From: Mercurialis annua
Lineage: Eukaryota; Streptophyta; Magnoliopsida; Malpighiales; Euphorbiaceae
Length of the DNA stretch: 64,000 bases
Direction: 5' to 3'
Assembly: GCF_937616625.2 (NCBI RefSeq)
Contig: NC_065570.1
Span: 13,030,001 to 13,094,000 of the forward strand
Of this stretch, positions 1 through 9,967 are shown piece after piece. The translations under genes were made by a program, and so were the position numbers. Position 1 is the stretch's first letter; the number at the start of each line of letters is the position of its first letter. A model generated the notes under the pieces. The model did not search any database. It saw only the letters and a list, made by a program, of their open reading frames with translations, and had not been told where the DNA came from.

Positions 1-1303
1 CTCGGAAGTGGAGACACCTTGGTATGCGGATATAGCTAATTACTTGTCTTCAAATGTCATGCCACCGGATCTATCGCACCATCAAAAGAAGAAATTTTTG
101 AGTGATGTGAAACGTTTTTTGTGGGATGAGCCGTATCTTTTCAAGATATGTGGTGATGGGATGATTCGAAGGTGTGTATCTTTGAAGGAAGTGATGCCAA
201 TTTTGAGCCATTGTCATGAGGCGGATTACGCCGGGCATTATGGGGCGTCAAGGACCGCGGCTAGAGTTCTAGAAAGTGGGTTCTTTTGGCCTACCCTATT
301 TCGCGATGCCAAGGAGTTTGTGGGGCATTGTGATCGTTGTCAATGAGTAGGGAACATTTCCAAACGAGATGAGATGCCATTGACCTCAATCCAAGAAGTA
401 GAGATCTTTGATGTGTGGGGCATAGATTTCATGGGGCCATTTCCGATGTCTCATGGAAATCTTTTTATCTTGGTTTGTGTGGATTACGTATCAAAATGGG
501 TAGAAGCGGAGGCTTTACCTACAAACGATGCCAAGGTAGTGGTGAAGTTTCTCAAGCGTCTAATTAACCGATTTGGGACTCCAAGGGTTATCATTAGTGA
601 TGGGGGGTCGCATTTTTGCAACCGGCAATTTGAAGTTTTGATGAAAAGGTACAATGTGTACCACCGAGTTGCTGCCCCCTATCATCCTCAAACAAGTGGC
701 CAAGTGGAGGTATCGAATCGTGAATTGAAGAGGATTTTAGAGAAGACAGTAAATGGGACAAGAAAGGATTGGTTCCTCAAGTTGGATGACGCCTTATGGG
801 CCTACCGCACGGCATTTAAGACACCTCTCGGTATGTCGCCTTATCGAATTGTGTATGGTAAAGGGTGTCACTTGCCGGTTGAATTAGAACACAAGGCCTA
901 TTGGGCAATTAAAAAGTTGAATTATGACTTCAAGGCGGCCGGTGAGAAGCGCTTGTTGCGACTTAATGAGTTAGATGAATTTCGACTTGATGCTTACGAG
1001 AATGCCAAGCTTTATAAAGAAAGAACGAAGAAATGGCATGACGCTCACATCTCACCCAAGACATTTGAAGTTGGAGCTTTTGTGTTGCTTTATAATTCAA
1101 GGTTGCGGTTGTTTCCGGGAAAATTAAAATCTCGGTGGAGTGGTCCGTATAAGATCCGGCACGTGGCGGTTCATGGAGCAATAGAATTAGAAAATCAAAA
1201 GGGACAGACGTTCAAGGTCAACGGAAACCGTTGCAAGCCCTACTTGGGACCTTTGACGGGTCAAATAGATGACAAGATCTATCTTGCTCCCCCTTCAACT
1301 TAA
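1..1303 (+). pseudogene. Ty3/gypsy (Athila-like) polyprotein fragment: integrase
   Basis: C-terminal part of a Ty3 Pol polyprotein entering from the left edge; it would insert retroelement cDNA into the genome. Seen: an HHCC zinc-binding module near 200-345 (SHCHEADYAGHYG followed by GHCDRC), the integrase core with Asp in GIDFMGPFP, Asp in ISDGGSHF and Glu in [12 protein letters not shown], and a C-terminal domain ([16 protein letters not shown]). No chromodomain is visible. The frame is open on both sides of a single TGA at 344-346, directly after the zinc module and in the same frame as the core, so this looks like one point lesion of the CGA-to-TGA kind. The [14 protein letters not shown] context fits the Athila branch. 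The stop makes this copy unable to produce intact integrase unless it is read through. Confidence 0.9.
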
Positions 1304-2066
1304 GTGCCACGGATTGACGGTCGAGCTTTCGACCTTAAACAAGCGCACTTGGGAGGCAATCCCAAGAGGTTTGAATTTTAATGCTTTTAGTTGTTGTTTT
1401 TGTTTTACAATTACCTTAAGTTTAGTTTTCTTTTGTAATTGTTGATGATTTGGCGTATTTCATATGATTGTTATGTTCGAGATAATGCGTGGTATGTTCG
1501 GTTTTTTGATGTGTAGGAGTTCGGTGAAGCGATTCTTAAGAAAAATCAAGGTTCCCTAAGAAAGGAAAAACAGAATAATCTGTTTTCCCTTGTCTCGAAT
1601 CGAGACAAGCTTCTTAGGAAGTTGTCTCGATTCGAGACAAAAGAAGCAGATTATTCTGCTTCTCTTTTCTTGGTGTCTCGAATCGAGACACCTATTTAAC
1701 AAGGGTGTCTCGATTCTAGACACTTGACTTAAGGGGGAACTTTGAAATTTTCTCATTGGCTCTTATTTTCTTCACATGGATTGATGATGTGGCACGATCC
1801 TAACCCTTCAAGATTCAAATTTTTGACATGGATCACCAACTTCCAACACATCTTGGCCCTTCAATCCATAGCTATGAATTTAGCCATAAAAAGGACTCCA
1901 TCACTTCATCTTCTCCACCATTCCATACCTAAATTAGAAAACCTCCATATCCAAAAGCTTCTTTCTCTTTCATCAAGCCAAATCTTCAAGAAGCCCTAGC
2001 CATCATTCAATCTACCCAAATTCAATTCCAAACACATTTCCGAACACCCTTTACGCCACTCTAGCC
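1304..2066 (+). other. Non-coding spacer between integrase and second ORF
   Basis: No credible coding sequence. It holds the palindrome module at 1569-1723 and then an A/T-rich leader up to the ATG at 2067. A spacer of this kind before a further ORF is usual for Athila-type elements. Confidence 0.6.
1569..1723 (+). repeat. Compound palindrome module, internal copy
   Basis: Four near-identical 17-19 bp palindromes built on TGTCTCGA-A-TCGAGACA lie at 1590-1608, 1622-1640, 1673-1691 and 1704-1723. Between the second and third is a different perfect hairpin, AGAAGCAGA-TTAT-TCTGCTTCT, around 1643-1664. A weaker CAGAATAATCTG dyad precedes the set at 1571-1582. The order is palindrome, palindrome, hairpin, palindrome, palindrome. 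The same order and similar spacing recur in the 3' LTR at 5278-5411. Confidence 0.85.
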
Positions 2067-3401
2067 ATGTCACGAGTTACACGATCAAAGAAGACCGTCG
2101 CGCAAACTTCGAACCCACCACCACCGGAGGTTGAACCAACGCTAGGGACCTTCCGTTCCAATCGTAATAAAAGTGCTTCCGGGTCCAACATTTTCGGAGT
2201 TAACACTCCGGGGGCTCTTCGACACCGTTTTGATACGCCTTTTGATATCCGTACCGAGGCGGAAGGGAATGTGTTCAAGAGCCTTAAAAAGAAAGGTATT
2301 TCCGCTCCATACAAGATTTGTTGGGAGAGCATGACGAAGTTGGGAATCCATGGGATTGTAAAGCCCTATCTCGCTTGGTTGGATTTCACAAAAATGGAGG
2401 CTTCTCCACATGAGTATTGTGAGGACCTTACCTATGAGTTCTTCACCACGCTCAAACCATCACCAACAAGCGAGACAACTATCACTTTCCGGCTAGAAGG
2501 GAAAGAGCGGGAATACACGTTGGCCAACTTGATTGAAGATTTTTCGTTGTGGGATATGGGATTGAAGTTTATGCCGGAAGAATTTGATGACAATTTGGTT
2601 TGGAATGGGGCATCGGGTAAAGCGGTCTTTGATAGCCACAATGCGAAGCTCAATGAAGTGAGGGATATCGGTGCCGTAGTCTTGCTCAAATGGTATGCTC
2701 ACTCCTATGTCGGGCGCCATGAGTCCAATAAGGTGACACGATCGGATTCGCTAATTCTCCGGGTACTCAAGGATGAAACCAACCCGGATGTGCAAGTTAA
2801 TGTGGGCTACCGATTCATGAAAATTTTGTTAGAAGCTCCGGAGAAAAAGAAGAAACTCGGCCATGGTTGGTTTGTGATGCACTTAGCAAGAAAAGACCCC
2901 GAGTTTGATGAAAGCAAATACAAGTTGTTACCTCCAAAGATGATCGATGTGGATCATCTCTCGCATGGGGGCTATGCAAGGAAACAACGGGTTGTTGGAA
3001 AATACGTACAAGAGCATTGGGAAGACACCCATCCCGGCGAACCTTTCCCTAGAGCGGGTTGGAGTGAGCCAAGAGAAGAGCCCATACCGAGACGGCCAAA
3101 GGAGCAACCTAGAAGAAAAGATAAGCATATGGCCGGCACTAGTGCCGAAGGCGGGGAACAATTCGCTAGTGTTACGGAGGGAGTCCAATGGGAGCAACCG
3201 CTCCCATACGATTTCCAAGCGGATCAACGTGCTTTTATGGCGGAACAAAGAAGGATGTGGAAGAAGATGGAGTATAGGCAAGAAAGGATGCAACATCGCA
3301 TGAGGAGGCATGAACAAAAGATACAAGAGTTTTACAATGCCCAAGGCGGTCCGCGTTTCCCGTCTCCTACACCTTCGCCGGAGCCACCCGAGTTCGATTG
3401 A
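2067..3401 (+). CDS. Athila-type second ORF (env-like position, function unknown)
   Basis: Uninterrupted 444-aa ORF 3' of the integrase, in the position of the additional (env-like) ORF of Athila elements. The start ATG at 2067 follows stops in the frame. The N-terminus is basic (SRVTRSKKT). The middle (about residues 70-310) resembles the plant retroelement ORF family with motifs such as YEFFTTLKP and ITFRLEGKEREYTLANL. The C-terminus is charged and rich in Arg/Gln (EQRRMWKKMEYRQERMQ), compatible with a coiled coil, and ends in a Pro-rich tail. I see no signal peptide or membrane span, so a surface-protein role is not supported by this sequence. That the frame is intact while the integrase has a stop suggests a fairly recent copy. 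Confidence 0.75.
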   Translation: MSRVTRSKKTVAQTSNPPPPEVEPTLGTFRSNRNKSASGSNIFGVNTPGALRHRFDTPFDIRTEAEGNVFKSLKKKGISAPYKICWESMTKLGIHGIVKPYLAWLDFTKMEASPHEYCEDLTYEFFTTLKPSPTSETTITFRLEGKEREYTLANLIEDFSLWDMGLKFMPEEFDDNLVWNGASGKAVFDSHNAKLNEVRDIGAVVLLKWYAHSYVGRHESNKVTRSDSLILRVLKDETNPDVQVNVGYRFMKILLEAPEKKKKLGHGWFVMHLARKDPEFDESKYKLLPPKMIDVDHLSHGGYARKQRVVGKYVQEHWEDTHPGEPFPRAGWSEPREEPIPRRPKEQPRRKDKHMAGTSAEGGEQFASVTEGVQWEQPLPYDFQADQRAFMAEQRRMWKKMEYRQERMQHRMRRHEQKIQEFYNAQGGPRFPSPTPSPEPPEFD

Positions 3402-5030
3402 ACTCGAAGATTTGATTTCTTCAACTCTAACTCATGCAATTTTCCGTTTTATTTCATTGCCATGGGGACATAGCATAAAAATAGTGTGAGGAGGGGTTGT
3501 TGAAAATATGAATGCGTTAGAGTCTCGGTTTTATTGTTTTATTTTTGATGTTTGCGCATAGGAGTCTAGTTTGTTTGCTTTATGTTGTTTATTTTGAGTC
3601 ACCTCGCACTAAATCGTTGGCTTGTGTATGTTGAAGCATGATTAGTGACCTTGGTGTATTTGTGAAATGAAAGTTTTATTCCCGATCAATGAAGTAGCAA
3701 GTGCATTTTTCTAGTTTAAATCAATCAAATGTGGATGTGTTTAATAAGATGCAAGTTGTATGACATGGTTCAATGAAATTCGAGTTAATTCCATGTTAAT
3801 TGGTGTTGTGTTTTGACAAGTTGTAGTGCTTAATACGGATGCATGATGTGTGCTTTTAAATTGACAATTTGTGCCATTTTTGAAAATTTGAGTATGATTG
3901 GCATGTTTTCATAGGAATTAAGTTTTTGGCATGACACCCTTTTATTGAGTGATTATTGAGCCTATTTGTTGTTGTGAGTATTGATTGCATGCTAAATTCC
4001 TAGAACTTGCTTGGTGTCCGCTCAAAACTATAGAGGTTGAGTGTCAATGACTAGATGAGTATGGCATTAGGAATACCCCAAATTTTTGAACAAAATCACT
4101 TAAAAGCCTACCCTCTACCTTTAGAATCACCATTTTGAGCCTAAGCCTTTCCTTGTCAAACACAAATCACACAACTCCCTTTAACAACTTACCTCTTAAA
4201 ACACCCAATTTGATTTGAATGACTTAATGATGAGAAAAATGCGACACTAGCTTGATGACTAGAAAGAAATGTGAAAGTGTTAAAAGAATAGAAATTTGCC
4301 TCGAGAAAAAGAAAATCAAAAGAAAGAAAGAATAAAAACAATATCAAGAAGAAAAAGAAAACAAAAGAAAAAGAGGAAAATGAAGAAAAGAAAAGAAAGA
4401 AAGAATAAACAAAGGCAATAAAAAAATTTTCAAAAGTTCACAAGTGTTGAAAATCCGAGCTCGGTCGAAAGTGTATTAGAGAAGAGTCGTTCAAATCAAG
4501 TTTTAGCCAAGCATCCAAATCTACCTACCCCTAACCCATAGCCAAGTTACAACCCTCACAAGTCCATATGATAGTTGTTGATTACCGAACTAAATAGTGG
4601 AGTTCGGGACTAAAAGTAAGCTTATGGTGAATAAGCACGATGTGAGTTTAATTGTTTACCTTAAACACTTGTGTGTTGGAGTGACATCTTGTGAGTTTCA
4701 TTGTGCTTTGCTTGGTTTCTATGAGAATAATGCCATGATTTACCATTTCATTTTGGCCAATGTGTGCATGTCCCGTAGATGATTGTAACTCCGAATTTGC
4801 TTAAACACAAATGCCTTACCAATAGTATTCTCAATGTCATTGGACTATGTCATTATAATTGCATTCATCGTTGGTTGCATCGCTTACAATTGATAACACT
4901 AGAAGTTTGTCTTGTGCCTTCATTGGTTGGGAGTTCGTGTGTTGTCATGTGTTTACAATCACCAAGGTTGTTAATTGTTGTGGTTGATAGTGAGATTCAT
5001 TTCTTGCTTGGGGACAAGCAAGGTTTTAGT
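3402..5030 (+). other. Long non-coding 3' region of the Athila-like element
   Basis: No coding sequence supported; two short ORFs near 4597-5135 have no recognisable features. A strongly purine-rich tract (A and G runs) spans about 4270-4430. A polypurine-like GTGAGGAGGGG occurs near 3486-3496 but is not followed by an LTR; the better site is at 5031. Confidence 0.55.
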
Positions 5031-5041
5031 GTGAGGAGGTT
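5031..5041 (+). other. Polypurine tract of the Athila-like element
   Basis: GTGAGGAGGT follows the phrase GGGACAAGCAAGG and immediately precedes the TGATAG that begins the LTR. In the family this tract primes plus-strand DNA synthesis. Confidence 0.6.
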
Positions 5042-6484
5042 TGATAGGAGTAAAATACTCCTATCTTTAGGATGTCTTTTCGTATGCTTTTATGTGCTTT
5101 CACCCCACTTTTATATGGAATGGATTAGCTTATAGAGGGTGTTTATGTTTCATGGAATCAAGAGCATTACGAAGAGTTTTGAAGCCGGAATAATGGAAAA
5201 TGAGCGGAAACGGAAGTCGAGCGCGAAAGGAGCTAAAGCCGGAAGCGAAAGAAATGAATCCCTCCCCTTCTGAAGAGGTGTCTCAATTCGAGACACCCCA
5301 CTTATATGGGTGTCTCGAATTGAGACACAAAGATTCAAGAAACAGATTGCTTAGCAATCTGTGTCTCGAATCGAGACACACCTATAAGTTGTGTGTCTCG
5401 ATTCGAGACAAGGGTTAACAGGATGCTCGAAATTTTCTTGGTTTCTTTCCCTATTGGGCCAAACATTCTAGATGGGTTGTATTTTTATTCCCTATTTTGG
5501 GTAGTACTATATAAGGATACCTTATTTCCCTTTTTAGGGTTATGCACTAGATTTAGATTTGTAGCCCCCATTTCCTTTTACTATTCTCAGATTTTTGAAT
5601 TACACTAGTTCTTAGTGCTATTTTGAGTTTTATGTTATGGATTGAAGATTATTATTATTAATAGAAGATTGTTGGTTTCTTATTATTGTTCTTCATTATC
5701 TCTTTTATGCTTGGATCTTCGATTATTGCAAGGTAATTAATCTCTAAAATATGATTACTCCTAATGCTTACTTATTAGTTATTGCTATGATGTTTGTGAT
5801 GAGTAGCTAAATCCTTAGTTTAGGGGTTGTTGATGAAGTTTGGTTGTGATTAGTTGACTAGGGTTTGATTTGGGTATTAGGGTTTGTAGTGATTTGTATG
5901 CTTAATGCCTAGGATAGATTGATCTCCTAATCCTAGGTTAAGAGGGTAATTAATTAGGCGAGAGTCACTTAATAACCCGGAATTAGCAAATCACTTAATT
6001 AGGGTTTAATCACGCGAGAGCGGTTTAGGGCTTAATCGGTTTTAGGTTAAACTTCGTGATTGGATTAAATTGGTATAATCGAAATCTAATTACGCGAGAG
6101 CGATTTAGATTTCGGGGTATTAATTTAATTACAATTAGTTCTAATTGCGGACTCGAGAGAGCGGATTAGGCACTTTTGAAAACTTGACCCGAACTAATTA
6201 CCAAATCAACCCCGGTTAGCTAGAACGTTTCAAATCGATTTAACAACCTCTAAACGCCTTTTACCTATTGTTTTATCCCGTTTATTAATTAATTGCTTTA
6301 GTTTTTAATTGCTTCAAGTGTTAATTTCACTAGTTTAAAATTCCGTAATCATTACTATAATTCCAATTGATCGTTGCTTTCCGAATTGAATTTCCAAATA
6401 CATATTCGCTCACTTTAAACCTCTTGTCTTCGTGGGATCGATTCCGTATTTCCGGATTACTACAAGTTAGTATTTTTGCTAACA
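5042..6484 (+). mobile_element. 3' LTR of the Athila-like element
   Basis: About 1443 bp from TGATAG after the polypurine tract to CTAACA, giving near-inverted termini (TGATAG against TGTTAG on the other strand). A TATA box, TATATAA, lies at 5508-5514 in a plausible U3/R position. The LTR contains the palindrome module at 5278-5411. The first bases after 6484 belong to another LTR family, so the element is inserted there. The 5' LTR is outside the window, so LTR divergence and the target duplication cannot be checked here. Confidence 0.7.
5278..5411 (+). repeat. Compound palindrome module, LTR copy
   Basis: Four TGTCTC...GAGACA palindromes begin near 5278, 5309, 5362 and 5393, with a different hairpin, ACAGATTGC-TTA-GCAATCTGT, at 5342-5362 between the second and third. 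The first and second units also pair as 21-bp exact inverted repeats (5278-5298 with 5308-5328); the third and fourth pair almost as well. So hairpins are nested within larger hairpins. Confidence 0.85.
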
Positions 6485-8318
6485 GGAAGGAATTAAGATG
6501 ATCAGATCCTTTTCTTTCCCTTTCTCGTTCCTAAACGGCGATAGTTACGGTTCGTCACGCGGTTTTCGTTTCTCGTCCGTTTTTGACGTTTAATAGCTCA
6601 AAACGATCGTATTTCGACGGGTAATCACGGTAAGCTTGACGTTTTATCGTTTTATCGGATATATTTTGAGTTATATCGATTCAAAGTTTTAGGCCACGAA
6701 ACGATTTTATCGTTTTATCGAGTATAGGATTGATATATAGTGTCTTGAGCTTAGAATACGCGTTTTGGTTGAGTTTGGAGCGTTTTTACGTATATAGCAG
6801 GTCGGAAACCCCGGAAATCGATTCCGGGGGATCGTGCACGAGATCATGCACTTGTGGTACACGAACGTGTAACATCAATGGTGCACGAACGTGTACCATC
6901 AATGGTGCACGAACGTGTACCATCAATGGTGCACGACCGTGTACCAAGGTACACGACCGTGTACCAAGGTACACGACCGTGTACCAAGGTACACGAACGT
7001 GTACCATCAAGGTGCACGATCGTGTACCCCCCCATGCACGAACGTGCACCCTCCGATTCTCGCACCCCGATTCTTCGTACCTCGATTGAATTAGTTGAAT
7101 TCGCGAGTAGAATCAGAAATCGAATAGTAATTGATCGATTAATGTGTATAGTTAACCTAATGAGGTTAAACGGGAATTGAATTAGAAATGATATACGATC
7201 CAGATACCGTTTATCGGAGTATTCATGAGAAGCACGACGATTAATGAAAGTAAAACGTGTCGAGTCTTGAGTCTAGAGTCAATCTTAGAATAGGATTCTA
7301 ATACAAGTCAAATGTTTTAAAAATTGTTTTAGATCCGGCGAGGCAAGAAGCAGCTGGACCAGTAGTTCGGGAAGCTTGACTTTTCTAAGCCCCGACGTAT
7401 TTTGGATAAGCGTTTTCTGTGAGTTATACGATTTGCTTTTAAAGTATTTATTTAAGCAAATATTTTATATTGCTTTATGTTTATTTGCATGATTGCGATG
7501 CGAATTCTTTTTATAAATTGCATATGCTCGATTTGAAACCAGTATTGATCTGATGGAACGTGCTACCTATTGGGCGACAATAGGACTGTGTGATCACCAG
7601 TTTTGATGTGACTCAGCTGGGAGCTGATGATGATTATGAAATTTACGATTGGGTACATGATCCTGATACGAGTGAGCACTCAGCTACGGTGTAGTCTGGA
7701 GTCCCCGTATCTAGTGGCTGGGCCACCAGCGAGTTGGACTCGTAATTTGATATTAATGATTGGGTTGCTTGATTGATGATTAATATGCTTGAGGATTAAG
7801 GTTTCAATCGGATCCTGTACTTGGCTGCATATGATTGATTACGGCTTTATGTTTTATTTGAATACTTATTAGTAAATGTATGAACTCACTTAGTATATCC
7901 CAATATACTGACCCCCTCACAGATTTCCTTTCAGGATAAAAACGCTTTGAAGCAACGAACTTCTATCCTACTTCCAGAAGTCTGTATTTTTGAGTATGTA
8001 GAGAAACAGTACTTTACTCCTAGAGCTGCATTAGATAAGTATTTTGCGAGTCAGCTTGTAGTGTATAGTTTTCTGTAAATATAACTTTAATGTTTTAAAG
8101 TTTTAAATGTTTACGCTTGCTGCGTTATATTTATTGTGAGTGCCAGAGGATATGTATACCTGGCATGTGTGCTTCTGCATGACACGTGTTTATGTTCGTC
8201 ATGCATGACGTTTATGTTTCGCAAAAAATTATTTTACAATTTTAGGCTTGCTACGGGTTTCGGAGCAACCACTCCCATTCCCTAGCGCCGGTCTCGGCCC
8301 TGAGATTGGGTCGTGACA
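6485..8318 (+). mobile_element. LTR of the TGTAATACCCC/GGGTCGTGACA family, 5' part cut off
   Basis: Ends in GGGTCGTGACA and aligns by eye with the complete copy at 58766-61128 through shared landmarks: the CCTATTG...CAATAGG hairpin, TGTGTGATCACCAG, the ATACTGACCCC segment and TTTAGGCTTGCTACGGGT. The beginning is missing because the Athila-like element is inserted at 6484/6485; the rest should lie left of the window. No tRNA-Met primer site follows 8318, so it is more likely a solo LTR or a 3' LTR than a 5' LTR. Confidence 0.7.
6832..7050 (+). repeat. Array of GTRCACGNNCGTGTAC palindromes
   Basis: Roughly ten palindromic units such as GTGCACGAACGTGTAC and GTACACGACCGTGTAC, first on a 24-bp period with CATCAATG spacers, then on a 20-bp period. 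Directly upstream is the hairpin CCCCGGAA-ATCGA-TTCCGGGG (about 6810-6830). Overlapping ORFs here are translations of the repeat, not genes. Confidence 0.9.
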
Positions 8319-8869
8319 TCTGGTTTACTCCGCAACTGGCTGGGAGTAGGTCTTCTCAATTGTCCTCAAGGTCGTCCATTGAGCCCACACTGCATGGTTT
8401 GCAACCCGTGGAATGGAGCTAAAAACTCTCAGCCATCCTGAGAATGATCCAACGGCTTGGAACTCTGGTAATTATTATGTCTGGTACTTCTCAGATTTGC
8501 AGAAGGGACAACACCCCCTTGGCTGTCCCAAGAGCCACCTAATTGCGTAGGTATCTGGTATTATCCTATTCGGAGCCTCTAAAATTTGTAGAGAAAACTT
8601 CATCCCCTTGGCCGTCCCAAGGGCCACCCTATTGCGTAAGTGCCTGGTTTCTGTAGTTATCCCACTACTAGCGGACATGTTTGAAGTTTATTTGAACTAT
8701 TATAGATAGTGTCCGGGGTGTCTTCTTAATGCTAACTTCTCCTCTTTCTGGAGTCTGTAACATAGGGTTAGACCACGGCTATTGCATTCTGCATATACCA
8801 GATGGCGTGGCGATGTTTTTATATCATTGGCCGACATAATCCTATCTCTTGGGCAATTTTGTTATGTTT
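8319..8869. other. Unassigned sequence
   Basis: No coding or repeat signature recognised beyond two partly similar copies of a CCCCTTGGC[T/C]GTCCCAAG phrase near 8514 and 8604. Confidence 0.4.
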
Positions 8870-9300
8870 GATTCTCTGGGAATATTCGTGATTGGTCCTC
8901 TAGGGCGTCCATATTTCTTATTCCCATCCTTTGAGGCGTCTGTACTTTTGATTTTGTTTCTCTAGGGGTCTGTATTTCTGATTTTGGTCCTCTAGGGCGT
9001 TTGTATTCTTAATTTCCATCTGCTTGGGCGTCTGTATTTCTGATTTCTATCGTCCGAGGTGTTTGTATTTTTGGTTTCCACCGTTTGAGGTGTATGTATT
9101 TTTAGTTTCCACCGTCTAGGGTGTCTTTATTTTTGATTTCCATCGTCTGGGGTGTCCGTATCTCTGATTTCCATCTTCTAGGATAACTGTATTTCTGGTT
9201 CCCACCGTCTAGGGTGTTTGTATTTCGGATTTCCACTGTTTGGGTGTCTGTATCTTTGATTCCATTCTCTGGGGTGTCTGTATTTCTGGTTTTGCCTGCT
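8870..9300 (+). repeat. Degenerate minisatellite, about 33-bp unit
   Basis: About a dozen imperfect repeats with the core GGTGTCTGTATTTCTGATTT followed by CCACCGTCTAG-like sequence. Copies vary at many positions. No ORF of note runs through it. Confidence 0.75.
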
Positions 9301-9813
9301 GGAGAATTTTCTGTTTTTGTAATATGTCTTCTGTTGCTTGGAGAAATTTTCTAACATGACTCTCTATGATTTTGTCAGATTTTCCAAGGAATGCATGTTC
9401 CGTGTCCTCTAGAGTAATTTTCTAGCATACTCTTTAGGAATGTACTTTTCCGTCTTTTAGTGGCCTTGTGCTTTTTTAAGAGAGGAATTCCCTCATTTCT
9501 CATTTCTCTCTCTTTACTTTGCATTCTTTGTTCATTTTAGACTATGGAACCACCCTAGGGTTTTAGGGAACCATGTAGAGATCCTTACCGATAGTTTTTC
9601 CATCATGTTGCATTATTAGAGGAGGGCGAGGAGGTCCTACTCTTGCTGCATCTGGAGCAACATTTATGCGCCATGGCTCACTCCGAGGTGCGTTTTAGCT
9701 TGTAGATTGACATTTTTATTGCCTCCACGTATGAAATATTGTCAAAACTTGGTCGAAAGTGGGGTCAGACCCGAAAAAATTCATCCGCGGAGGAGGAGAG
9801 AGTGGCAAAAGTG

Positions 9814-9881
9814 CCGAGGTATAGTGGCGCCGCAACCACTATACTCGGGCGGTGCCGCCAGAATACACCTGCGGCACCGCC
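9814..9881 (+). repeat. Two adjacent GC-rich hairpins
   Basis: First: CCGAGGTATAGTGG (9814-9827) pairs with CCACTATACTCGG (9836-9848) with one bulged base. Second: GGCGGTGCCGC (9848-9858) pairs exactly with GCGGCACCGCC (9871-9881). They abut each other and lie about 90 bp upstream of the PMD reading frame. Confidence 0.8.
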
Positions 9882-9967
9882 ACTGAGACTAGCGCCGTAG
9901 TGATGGCGTTAATGCTTCTCTGGCACGCGTTCTCTAAGTTATATTTCTAGCTCTTCCGGTTTGATTT

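Noticed and set aside
2067..3401. Antisense ORFs of 75-138 aa within this interval
   Set aside because: Shadows of the plus-strand 444-aa ORF.
3486..3500. LTR start after a polypurine-like GTGAGGAGGGG
   Set aside because: No matching LTR end or TATA arrangement; the second site at 5031 has TG...CA-type inverted ends and a TATA box in place.
6832..7050. CRISPR-like look of regularly spaced palindromes
   Set aside because: Plant nuclear context, no unique spacers (spacers repeat as well), no cas genes.
6730..7180. Several overlapping ORFs of 67-119 aa with RTCTINGA-type repeats
   Set aside because: They translate the palindrome array in several frames on both strands; no independent coding evidence.
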